Assembly (NCBI GenBank): GCA_033060915.1
Contig: CM065392.1
Coordinates: 21,269,501 to 21,333,500, forward strand
Source: Euryodendron excelsum
Taxonomy: Eukaryota; Streptophyta; Magnoliopsida; Ericales; Pentaphylacaceae
Length of the DNA stretch: 64,000 nt
Direction of reading: 5' to 3'
Below the pieces are notes generated by a model, which saw only the letters and a program-made list of their open reading frames with translations, was not told the origin of the DNA and did no database searches. A program made the position numbers and the translations under genes. Positions 1-9,592 of the stretch are shown one piece after another. Each line of letters opens with the position of its first letter. Within the stretch, counting starts at the first letter, position 1.

Positions 1-565
1 GTTCCTTTTCTTCATTTCCTAGCTCTTTCTATTTGCCGCTAATGTTCTTTCCTAGCTCCACATACATGATGCTAATTTTCTTCTTCTTCAGGATCACTTC
101 ATTAGAGGCTTGATGAAGTCTACTTTTAAGTGTTCTCAAAGCATATCAACTTCCTTGAATCTTCACAACTCTGATAAAGTCCTCTTTTAAAATCTTTATA
201 GAGATTTTTGCAAACATGATAAACTCTCCTTTTGAACACCTTCAGTCTCTTCAAAATCAAGTCATCTTCATTTAGTCTTTTCACACTTCATGAAGTCTTC
301 CTTTGAGTATTTTCAATCTCTTCAAATGCAAATCATTTGTTTGAAATTTCAGTGGGTACAATTGCTCTGTTTTGGTGCATGGTATGACTTTTGGTGCATT
401 ACTAGATCTTATAGATGTTGTGCATCCATTTCGATATGAATTGGACTTTAAGTTAAACATTAAGTCTAAATTATAATCCTTATTAATCTGCACACTAATT
501 AAATGCATTAGTAAACTAACACAAGTTTTAGTTATTATCAAAATCAAGGTGTAGAGTCAACAAAG
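1..565. other. Unassigned AT-rich sequence
   Basis: No gene, LTR end or RNA gene is recognised here. The minus strand has one short open stretch (281-547) with no family match that I know. The stretch contains loosely repeated wording such as CTTCA/TTGAAGAGA every 60-80 bases, which suggests old repeat-derived DNA. Homology to the large LTR family begins near 566. Confidence 0.4.
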
Positions 566-771
566 AGTGCCAGTGAGGCTAGAAGGGCAGTTTGGTCATT
601 TTTCATTGGAGTGGGCTAGTAAGCACTGATGTTGACTCGAAATTTGAGTATTTTTGTCACTTTGATGGTGTGTGACAAGTTCGTTTCTAAAGGTATCCTG
701 TCCTTTGGTAAATGTGCCATGACCAAGAGGCGTGTTCGGTCGTGTGACATAGGGAATTTGTTGGCAATTCT
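566..771 (-). mobile_element. Minus-strand A-type LTR fragment (U3), left part
   Basis: The stretch matches the U3 part of the minus-strand LTR at 37913-42485, around 41718-41870: the phrases GGGCAGTTTGGTCAT, GTGTGACAAGTTCG and GTGACATAGGGAATTTG occur in the same order. Its left end is truncated into unrelated DNA. It is cut at 771/772 by a plus-strand LTR and resumes at 5126, so both pieces belong to one older minus-strand LTR. Confidence 0.75.
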
Positions 772-2339
772 TGTAAGTACCCCGTTTTTGCCTGCTTAGC
801 AGTCTCTAGTCTGGCCAGACTTGAGTTCAAAGTCAATATAGACGTATTCCAGTTCAAATAAGCTTTCTAAACCTAATTCAGTCAATCAATCGCTTCGCAA
901 GCCCACCGAACCCAAATAGAGACAAAATGACCAAAATGTCCTGGGGGCATTGTTCGATCCAATTCCAGTGGGCATGTCTTCTTAAAAATGATAAGCCCCC
1001 ATTTCAATCTCAATTAAAAGATCAAAATCTAATTCCAATTGAATTTTGGTACGCCTTCCGAGAAAGTTGATTTCTCAAGGGGGTAAGTCCATCTTGTCCG
1101 GCACGTTTCTTGTAAAAAATCTTCGAAATGGTAAGTCCCTTCAAACCCGCTGACCGGGATGAGACCCCAAGTCCCTGAGATGGTAGAACGGTCAACCTTT
1201 GGCACCTAATAGCCCGCCAATGAAGAAATGTCCATTATTCGGTATGCCTTTTGAGAAAGTTGATTCATTAGGTGATAAGTCCACCTAGTAGCTTCCTGAG
1301 ATTAGACAGTCTTTGGAATGATTGTGAACCGTTAGAGTGGCGGAAACACTCGTAAACATCGCAACCGTCAGAGTGGCAGAAACACTCATAAATAAGTCGA
1401 CATTGGGAATTGCCAACAAACCCTAATGTCATGGGACCATCTTTAGAGTGACGAAAACACTCAAAACCCAAGTCAACACTAGTGCTTGCTAGCCCACTCT
1501 GGTGAAAATTGACCAAACTGCCCTTAAGGTATCTTCCGGCACTTTTCTCGAGAAAGTACCTAAGTCCTCAAAACGGTAAGTCCACCCTTTCAAGATCGTC
1601 CCAAAGACAATCCGGCATGATTAGGTGCCTTCCAGTCAGTTTTGGGCCAATTCTAAGACCCTTTGGTCAAAAGGACCATTTTGCCCCTAGGCATTCGAGC
1701 GCCCAGGGAACCACACCGGCTGTGGGTATCAAAACGGTAACCTCCCGAGGATGCTTCTGATAGTATCCCTGGCCTTTCGTTCCATTTCCAGATCATTCCA
1801 AATCAATTCCGGCTAGCCCGATACAAAATGATTGTTTTGCCCCTAATGGGCTGGTTGCCTTTTCCAACCACACCGGCTCTGGGTATTAAACCGGTAACGT
1901 CCTGGAACATTCTAGGTAATGTTTTCAAGTCTCAGAGTCCTCTTCTAGGATATTCCGAGTCCATCCCGGTCGCTTTCCTACCCGATTGACCGTTTTGCCC
2001 CTAATGGCCCGGTCAACCCCTCCAACAAATGCTGACATCATTTTTTAAGTCTACTTCCCCCGAGACACTATTTTGAGGGTTCGTGTCCCTTTTCGACCCT
2101 CTGGGCCATTCCCGGCCCTTTAAATCATTCCTAAACCTTCCGGAGTCACTCCTAGTGAAGTCAGGCTAAAAATGGCATAGTAGTCACTAGTACAAGTGCC
2201 CAAATCTTCTAAAGATACGTTGTTTTCCAACCTTAAAAGTTTCCTAAGTGGCTGGTGGTGCCAAGCCAAAAAATGGCTTGGCACCACTCCTAGTGGCGCT
2301 AGTGTAAAGTTTGGCCTAGCGTCAATGCACTCTTTTGTC

Positions 2340-2347
2340 TATAAATA
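2340..2347 (+). promoter_or_regulatory. LTR TATA box
   Basis: TATAAATA is followed by CAGAGCC. The same TATAAATACAGAGCC block is conserved in the other A-type LTRs and lies just downstream of the GGCGCC dyads. It is the expected Pol II promoter and marks the U3/R boundary, about 1.57 kb into the LTR. Confidence 0.7.
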
Positions 2348-3769
2348 CAGAGCCTCCTCCAGCGTAAAAAGGGTCCGCAAACACAATCCTGAAATCCTCC
2401 TCTTCGATATACAGAGCTCGATTCACGACCCCAACTTGCATTTTGCATATCAGGATCATGCATTTCTCCAAAATTCATTTTCAAACTTGTTTTCAAAATT
2501 TGCATCAAAACCATTTTTAAAACTTGCATTAAATCTTCTTCCTCAAAACTTATTTTCAAAATCACAATCCTAAGATGATTCTAGCATTTCCATGGTTAAG
2601 GTTTCTTTAGGAAAGTGTTACATTTAAAGTGACTTTCATGGTCCATATTTTCAAATCTTTGTTATTTTCAAAATCACAATCGTATAATAGTTTTAATCTT
2701 CTTATGGTTAGAATCATTTTAGAAAGGTAGGATAGTTTTAGAGGCTTGCGAAAGTCCATCCCTTTCTAAATTGCTTTTCAAACTTACATTTCAAAACCCT
2801 TTTTTAAATCCTCTCTAAAATCTCTTTTCAAGTTTACTTTCTAAAATCTCTTTTCTAACATACTTTCTAAAAACTCTCTCTAATCTTTTTTTAAAGTTGC
2901 TTTTTAAAAATTGCTTTCTAAAAATTCTCTTCAAAAATTTATTTTCCAAAACCCTTTTTTAACTCCTTTCCAAAACTCTTTTCAAGTTTACTTTTTAAAA
3001 ACTCCTTTCTAAGATCTCCTTCCAAAAATCTTCCTCTCCAAAAAGTTCTACTTTCCAAAAACTCTTCACTTTAGAGTCCAAGTTAAACCCTAGAGCCATG
3101 GTTAGGAAGTCCTAATTTTCTTTCCAAAAACATAATTCCCAATTTCATAACTTTGGCCTCAAAACTTGGGTTTCCAAAACCTACTTTTTACATTAAAATC
3201 ATAAATTTTCAAAACCTATTTTCTATATCAAATCATAGACTTTCAAATCTAGGATTTCTAAAATTTCACCTTCCAATTCCATGTCAAATCAAATCCTTGG
3301 TTTTAGGAAACCAAATCCAATCTCTCCATTTAAGAAACTAGATCCAGTCCTTCGTTTTTAGAAACAAAATCAACTCATCTCTTTTTGTAAATAAAAATGC
3401 AATCTTTTATTTAGGAAATAGAAATCAAAACTTTCCTAAATCCAAATCTTTCCTAATTCCCCACCTTTCCTAATTCCCTACCTTTCCTAATTCCATACCT
3501 TTCCCAAATCTTAATTTTCTAAAATCTAAAATTTTCAATCTTTCTTAAACTCAAATCTTTCCTAAACTTCTAGTGTTTCTAAACTCAAACTTCCAAACTT
3601 TTCCTAATTTTGAACTTTCCATTCCAAATCTTTCCAAAACCCTAAACTTTCTAAATTCCAAATCTTTCTTAAATCAAATTTTTTCTAATTCAAATGTTTT
3701 CAAAAATCAACTGTTTCTTAAGTTGGAACTTTCTAAATTCAAAACCTTTTCAATTTCAAAACATTTATT

Positions 3770-3950
3770 AAAATGAAACTTTCCTAATTCGAAACTTTCC
3801 TAATTCACAACTTTCCTAAATTCAAAACTTTCCTAATTCATAACTTTCCTAATTCGAAACTTTCCTAAAATGAAACTTTCCTAATTCGAAACTTTCTTAA
3901 AGCGAAACTTTCCTAAAACGGAACTTTCCTAATTTTAAGATTTTCTAAAT
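3770..3950 (+). repeat. 16-bp minisatellite-like array in U5
   Basis: The unit GAAACTTTCCTAATTC repeats about ten times with substitutions and small indels. It is the best-ordered part of a longer degenerate CTTTCCTAA-rich tract. Equivalent tracts lie in the other A-type LTRs, near 12830-13100, 24390-24760 and 57900-58580, and reversed near 28400-28900 and 39230-39450. Confidence 0.65.
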
Positions 3951-4969
3951 TCAATCTTTCTTGACTCCAATTCTCTATGTTTTCTAAATCAAACTTTCTA
4001 ATCAAATCTTTCTTAATCTCAAGTCTTTCCTAAACCCTATCTTCCTAAGTCTATGTTTTCAACTCTCAATCTTTCCAAAATAAGTCCAACTCCTTCTTTC
4101 AAGTTCTATATTTCCAAATCAAAGTCCAATATTTTCAAATCCTTGAGTTCTATTTTAAATCAAAGTCAATTCCAAATTCCAATTTCAAATCTTCTATTCT
4201 AAGTTCAAGTCAAATCTCTTTTCAAAATAAAACTCTTTTCAAATTAAATCTTATCAAATCAAACTTTTCAAAACCTTAAAGTATCTATTTTCTATCATAC
4301 TCTTGTCCGAACTACGACTAACTTGATTTTCAAAAGGGATATGTAGGTAAGATCATAACCTTTTTAAATCTCCAATTCTACAACCTTTTTTAAGTTTTCA
4401 ATTCCATAACTATTTTCAAATTTCGAATTTCATAATCTCTTTCAAGTTTCTAATTCCAAAAATCTATTTTCAAATCTCTATTTCTAAAACTTTCTTTCAA
4501 ATTAAATCTATCTTTTCAAATCTACTTCCAAAGTCAAATTAAGTTCTTTTTAAATCTATTTGCAAAATCAAAGTATTTTTTTGTACTTGCATAATCATGT
4601 CAATTTCTTTCTAAAAATTCTTTTCTAAAGTGGATAGTATTGAACATTTATTAATCGAAGACTCTAATGAGTGAACCTAGGGTAAATAGACATGTAGATA
4701 CCGCAAGGGTATGGTAGGGTGATGGCTTAATGCGTCTTCCCTACACGTAGCCAACCTGCAAACCTAGATCACTGTTTTTGAAAGACCAAATGGAGTTATT
4801 TTAAAAAAAAGGACTTAAATATTTTTTAAAGTTGCCAAACAACCTATTTTCTTAAAAACTCTCTCTTGAGGAAGTATTTAAAAAAAAACCTTTTTTAAAA
4901 AAACTCTAAGTGTAATATTCGGATTGTGCGTAGTTTTTAGGTGACCTAACTCACCTTAATCAAGTTAGG

Positions 4970-4979
4970 TGGCGACTCC
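4970..4979 (+). other. Relic tRNA-Arg primer-site-like motif inside the LTR
   Basis: TGGCGACTCC equals the first ten bases of the Tat/Ogre tRNA-Arg primer site, but it sits about 150 bp before the LTR's 3' end and is not followed by the rest of the site. It is preceded by the dyad-rich block AGGTGACCTAACTCACCTT. The same arrangement occurs in the other LTRs, for example as its reverse complement at 27453-27462. Confidence 0.5.
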
Positions 4980-5125
4980 AAACCTTTTTCTAAAAGCCCT
5001 TATTCAAAATCAATTTTCAATTCAAACCTAGTCACACTCGTCTTTCTAGGAGGATGAGTTCTAACGAGAGAGCACTGTGTTTTTCTCACTTGTCCTTTTC
5101 AGGTGCAAAAAATCGGCGTGCGATA

Positions 5126-5751
5126 ATTTTCAATGTCAACCTGTTTGCGAGTGTTTCAATCACTCTGACGGTGGCGACCAAGAGGTGCGCTCATTTTAGA
5201 GACTACATGATCTTAGAAAGCTGTTGAATGGTCTTATTATCTCAAGGCCTTAGGTACTTTCCCGATTGACGTGCCAAACAGCGAACATTCTACATTGACG
5301 GGCTAACAAGCGCTAGAAGTGAACCTTTCTACCATCTGAGGGACTTGGGTTCTATCTCGGTCAATGGGCTTGAAGGGATTTATCGTTTTGAGAGACTTAT
5401 GCTTTCTCGAGAAGCATACCATGCTGGATAAATTTGCCGTTTGAGGGATCAACTATCTCGAAGGATGTACCGAATTGAGTTTGATTATCTGGATTGGAAT
5501 CAAAATTAAAATTGAGGTTGAAATAGGGACTTACCGTCTTTAAGAAGACATGCCAGCTGGAAGTGGACTAAGCAATGTCTCAAGAGCATTTTGGTTATTT
5601 TGCCTTTATTGGGTTTGGCGGGCCTGCAAAGCGGTTGATTGACTAGATTGAATCTGGAAAGCCGGTTTAGGCTTGAATGTGTCCATGTCGGTTTGAATGT
5701 GAGTTCGGTCAAGTCAAAGATTATTGAGCGGGCAAAAACGGGATACTTACA
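5126..5751 (-). mobile_element. Minus-strand A-type LTR fragment (U3), right part
   Basis: This is the continuation of the fragment at 566-771. It ends at GGGATACTTACA, the reverse complement of the family start TGTAAG. It is immediately followed by the reverse complement of the polypurine tract, so it was the 3' LTR of a minus-strand element whose internal region lies to the right. Confidence 0.8.
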
Positions 5752-5772
5752 GCTGCCCCTTTTTTTTTTTTT
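5752..5772 (-). other. Polypurine tract (minus strand)
   Basis: On the minus strand this reads a run of A followed by GGGGCAGC, directly abutting the LTR start. The tract primes plus-strand DNA synthesis. The same sequence abuts LTRs at 21017 and 42486. Confidence 0.8.
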
Positions 5773-7365
5773 CTCTCGTTGCTTGTTGAAGGCGAAAAAC
5801 GATAAAGTAAGGGTCCCATGTTTACCGCAAAGCGATCAGAGGGATTGGAATTGGAAGGTTTTTGAAGACTGGAGTAGTTGAAATTTGGAATTTTGAGTCT
5901 GAAAACTAGATTGTCTTGATTTTTGAAATTTAAAATTTTGAAACTTCATTTTGAAATTAATCTGAACCGACATTCCGACTAATGGAATGACACTTCCTTG
6001 GGAGGTTGATATTTTGAAATTGAAAATAATTTTTGAAATTGAAGCTAATTGTTTGAAATGATTTTAAAATTGAAGTTGATTGTTTGAAATGATTTTGAAA
6101 TCGCTTTCTGAAATGGATTAATTTGGATTTGAATTAGAAGGGTTTTGGAAAACCTTTAAAACTTGGAACAAAACTTTTGAGGAAAAAATTTGAAAACCTA
6201 GAATTTTGAAAATAGGCTTTTTGAGGTGAACGCTTGAAAACTCAAAAAATTTGAAAACGAGGCTTTTGAAGGAAAAAGCTTAGAAAACTTATGAAATGTT
6301 TTTTAGAATGAAACTTTTTAAGGAAGAAAGTTTGAAAACCTTTTTTGAAAATTTTTGAGGACGAAGCTTTTGAAGGGTAAAGCTTGGGAAACCCGAAAAA
6401 TGCTTGTAAGATTATTCTTTTTGAAGGAAAAAGTTTTGAAAAACTGGAAAAATAATTTTGAAATGAAACTTTTTTTGCAGGAAGAAGTTAAAAAACCTTG
6501 AAAGGTATTTTTGAAACTAAACATTTTGAAGGAAAAAGTTATCAAAACCTAGATGGTATTTTTTGAAATAAAATCTTTTTGAAGGAAAAAAAGATAAAAA
6601 CCCTTAAGAGTGGGGCCTTTTTGGTATAAAATATCTTGAAAAACTTAGCTGAGCTTTTTGAAATGAAGAAAGAGTTATAAATTTTTAAAATAGAATATTT
6701 TCGAAAGAAAAAGATAAAACCTTTGAAATGGGGCCTTTTTGGCAGAGAAGACCATGAGAAACTTGGCAAAAACTTCTGGAAATGAAGAAAGAGTTTAAAA
6801 TTTTTTAAATGAAATCTTTTTAAATGAAAAAGAGATAAAACCTTTGAGCGTGAGCCTTTTTGGCAGAGAAGACCCTGAAAAACTCGGTGGGACTTTGAAT
6901 TAAAACCCTTTGAAGGAAAAAGTTTAAAAAATCTTGACACTTGATTTTGAATAAAACCTTTTGACAGAAAAAATTAGAAAACCTTCAAATGAATTTCGAA
7001 TAAAATTTTTAAGGGGAAAGTTTAAAGAAACCTACAAATTGATAAAAACTTTTGAAGGAAAAGTTTGGAAACCCTTGAAAATTGATTTTGAAATAGACTT
7101 TTTGAAGGAAAAAGTTTAGAAAACCTCAGATTTAAGGAAAACTCTTGAAGAAAAAGTTTAGCAAATCTTTGAATTGGATTTGGAATAGAACTTTTAGAAG
7201 GGTTGTAAAATTTCTGAATTGGACTGTGAATAAGACTTTTTGAAAGAAAAAGCTTAGAAAACCTAGAAAATTGGTTTTGAATAAAAACTTATTGAAAACC
7301 TTATGGAGTGGATTTCGAATAAAACTTTTTGAAAGGAAAAGTCTAGAGAGCTTTGAAATGGATTT
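5773..7365 (-). mobile_element. 3' internal region of minus-strand Tat/Ogre-like element
   Basis: Non-coding A/G-rich sequence built of degenerate units such as TTTTGAAGGAAAAAGTTT. It shares the landmarks CGACATTCCGACTAATG and GGCGATCAGAGGG-type text with the matching regions at 21050-22000 and 42510-42600. The antisense mobile-domain gene and its promoter module, present in the copy at 42486-51631, are absent here. At about 7366 it is joined directly to another LTR fragment, showing a large internal deletion. Confidence 0.7.
6545..6905. repeat. Three tandem copies of a ~120-bp unit
   Basis: GATAAAA anchors at 6593, 6713 and 6834 give periods of 120 and 121 bp. Each copy holds GGGGCCTTTTTGGCAGAGAAGACC or a close variant split across the unit. 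A single-copy relative lies at about 43620-43690. The repeat keeps a minus-strand frame open for about 130 codons, which I regard as an artefact. Confidence 0.7.
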
Positions 7366-7708
7366 TTTCTCGGGAAACGTGCCGTGCTGGATGGACTTAT
7401 TGTCTAAGGGATTAATTTTCTCAAAAAATGTGCTGAATTGAGTTTGATTGGCTAGATTGGAATTGGAATTGGGGTTGAAATAGGAACATGCCGTCTTTAA
7501 GAAGAGGTGCCAATTGGAAGTGGACCAAACAATGTCTTAAGGGCATTTTGGTTATTTTGCCTCTATTGGGCCTGGCGGGCCCATAAAGCGATTGATTGAC
7601 TAGATTGAGTCTGGAAAGTCGATTTGGGCTTGAATGTATCTGTGTCAGTTTGAATGTGAGTTTGATTAGGCCAGAGATTGCCGACCGGGCAAAAATGAAA
7701 TGCTTATA
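7366..7708 (-). mobile_element. Truncated 5' LTR (U3) of the same minus-strand element
   Basis: The text from TTTTCTCGGGAAACGTGCC to AAATGCTTATA parallels 5400-5751. It ends at the family terminus, but the polypurine tract does not follow, so it behaves as the outer 5' LTR. Only about 340 bp remain. In element order the piece is: LTR start, deletion, 3' internal region, polypurine tract, 3' LTR. Confidence 0.65.
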
Positions 7709-8000
7709 GAAGCTTTAAAGGCTTTACAGAGAAACTTCAAAGACCTAAACCTAAAGGTTAAGCAGAATTCAACTTATCTAATACATTGATGAGACTACTA
7801 CAGGAAAAGGGGATCAAGGGATTTAACTCATTCGATTGAGTGAATAAAACTATAACAATTGAAACTTCCACTTCTTGTTTGTGCTTGAGTCCACAACATC
7901 ACCTGTAACTTAATAGCTTCCACAATTTCTTCCTAGGTGGACAGTTTGTTGCTAAAAATTACATTATTCCTGGCCAACCAAATGTTCCACAAAGCATGGC
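7709..8000 (-). pseudogene. Possible LINE/zf-RVT-like remnant
   Basis: On the minus strand, broken frames around 7800-7995 give LWNIWLARNNVIFSNKL followed by EAIKLQVMLWTQAQ, which resembles the C-terminal zinc-binding reverse-transcriptase domain of plant non-LTR elements. Stops and frameshifts interrupt it. The assignment is from a short match by eye. Confidence 0.35.
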
Positions 8001-8033
8001 ATGAGACTTGAACTAAGGATTTCCTGAAACTTG

Positions 8034-8045
8034 GCTCTAATACCA
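8034..8045 (-). other. Primer-binding site, tRNA-iMet type
   Basis: On the minus strand it reads TGGTATTAGAGC, one mismatch from the canonical copia TGGTATCAGAGC. It directly abuts an LTR end (...TTAACA). A copia-type leader follows on the minus strand (GGAAATCCTTAGTTCAAGTC). Confidence 0.75.
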
Positions 8046-8925
8046 TGTTAAGTCATCATTTAACCTAAAAGCTTAGGCAGCTAAGTAAAAAGTCCAACAA
8101 TATATATCAAGCTAACACATGTAATGCATGAGATTTATATGATTCATATGGACGGTGGTTTTGCACAATCTCTAAAAAGTAGTCGGTCGAAATCCTAGAC
8201 ACCCTATAGACAAAAAAAATAAAAAAAATACAATGTCCCACCATTTTCTACAAAGTTTTCAGTTCCAGTATAAAGGGTACACTCATTGTTTTAGTTTGAA
8301 TTAGATGGCAAGTTAGGAAAACTAATGAGTCTCTTGATGTTGACCAAGAATTATTTGTTATTGAATTATAGGAATATGAACACTTTTAAAATTTTTCTTT
8401 GTCATTAGTGTCACTCACATTCAAAAGATTAATCTATGTGTAGCCTAGTGAGTTTGAACATCAAAGTGGTTTCTATGTATTTTCACTTTAGAAATAGTTA
8501 CAACAAAGGGAACATGTTCTAAACTAACATCCAATTCTCTGAAATGATTGTGAAAGAAGTCGGACAGCTATCTTATTCAATCATTATTTCCACATCATTC
8601 AAGTCACACTTAGGTTCACTATTAAACCACTTATGGTGATTGAATTATAAACACTTAAGTGTGTAGAACACAACTTAGAGTACTTTTTATTCAAATATGA
8701 AAATATTATACAAAAATCTCTTCTCTCTAATTCACTTCTCATCCTTTACTAAATTGACACCATAACACAAAGTGCTCTCCCTATTTATAGACAAAATCAA
8801 AGTGTGAATACATAGTGTGAATGAAGAATGTGAAGGGAACAACTTCCTTTATCCATGGTGGGTTCATTAATGGTGGCCTCTAGAATGGTTGGCTATTTCA
8901 TTTTGTCAAGTTTACACTTTCAACA
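8046..8925 (-). mobile_element. Ty1/copia LTR (minus strand)
   Basis: On the minus strand it begins TGTTGAAAGTG and ends TTAACA, giving TG...CA ends over 880 bp. A TATA box (TATAAATAG) sits at 8781-8789 on the minus strand, about 140 bp into the LTR. A purine tract (AAGTTTAAGGGGGA, 8926-8939 minus) precedes it and an iMet primer site follows it, so one LTR stands between two internal regions. The exact extent assumes a single LTR; two joined LTR fragments are possible. Confidence 0.6.
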
Positions 8926-9592
8926 TCCCCCTTAAACTTGACCATACCAAGCATGAACTTCATTCTGATAAGCACTTCATTCTTCAAAGGCTTGGTAAAG
9001 ATATGCAGCTTGATCATATGTTTTACATGATAACAATTCTACTTCTTTCATCTTTATGCGCTGACCGATGAAATGAAAGTGCGTGTCGATATGCTTACTT
9101 CACTCATGATGTATTAGATTTTTTGCAAGAGCAATTGCTGAGCGATTATTAACATAAATCTCAATGGGTCTTTCTTGAGGAAATCTCAAATACGTCAGCA
9201 TATTCCTTAACCATATACCATAACATAAGTTTATAGCAACATATTCAGCTTCACATGTAGATAATGCCACTATCGGTGCTTCTTTGATGACCATGTAAAA
9301 GCTGTATCTCCAATGAAAAATACAAAACCTATTGTACTTTTTCGTTCATCCACATCTCATCCCCAATCATTATCTGAGTAGCCAATAAGTTTAAAATCAT
9401 TAGTAGAAGAATCGTAACCTTCAGATAGCGGAGTATCGTCTTAGCTGCATTAAAATGATATTGGTCTAGCGTCTTCATGTATTTGGTGATCAATCCTACG
9501 CCATAAAGTATTTCTGGTCTGGTGCATGTTAAGTACTGTAGGCTTCTAACTAAGCTATTGAAATATGTAGGATCGACATCACCATTGCCATT
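8926..9592 (-). pseudogene. Ty1/copia pol C-terminus: end of RT and RNase H
   Basis: Minus-strand frames show DPTYFNSLVRSLQYLTCTRP (RT/RNase H connection, about 9570-9510), then VALSTCEAEYVA and IYVNNRSAIALAKN (RNase H, about 9270-9120), and finally VKDERVELL-like and NEVHAWYG-like text ending near 8930. These are hallmarks of the copia RNase H and polyprotein end. Several frameshifts separate the blocks, so it is dead. The upstream part of the gene resumes at 14415, beyond an inserted LTR. Confidence 0.85.

Larger units (their letters stand above)
772..5125 (+). mobile_element. Solo LTR, Tat/Ogre-like, A subfamily (4354 bp)
   Basis: The element starts TGTAAGTACCCC and ends GTGCGATA, a degraded form of the family terminus GCGCGACA. 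It is flanked by ATTCT (767-771) and ATTTT (5126-5130), an imperfect 5-bp target duplication. The interrupted minus-strand LTR reads on smoothly on both sides. No primer site follows and no polypurine tract precedes, so this is a solo LTR left by recombination. Inside are a TATA box at 2340, dyads at 2280-2299, a long pyrimidine-rich U5 with repeated CTTTCCTAA units (about 3150-4220), and a relic TGGCGACTCC motif at 4970-4979. Short open frames inside are chance products of the repeats. Confidence 0.88.

Noticed and set aside
281..547. 88-codon minus-strand frame near the window start
   Set aside because: No recognisable family or start context. It may be a retroelement flank, but I cannot support a gene.
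4966..4980. TGGCGACTCC as the functional primer-binding site
   Set aside because: It lies inside the LTR, lacks the rest of the tRNA-Arg complement, and a full site is found outside the LTR at 51612-51629. It is kept only as a relic.
5085..5102. TTTTCAG/GTG splice acceptor near the LTR end
   Set aside because: It is present only in one LTR; the corresponding base pairs differ in the others.
6318..6940. Minus-strand Phe/Lys/Ser-rich open frames (75 and 132 codons)
   Set aside because: They arise from A/G-rich degenerate repeats and the 120-bp tandem in non-coding internal sequence. Composition is that of low-complexity DNA.
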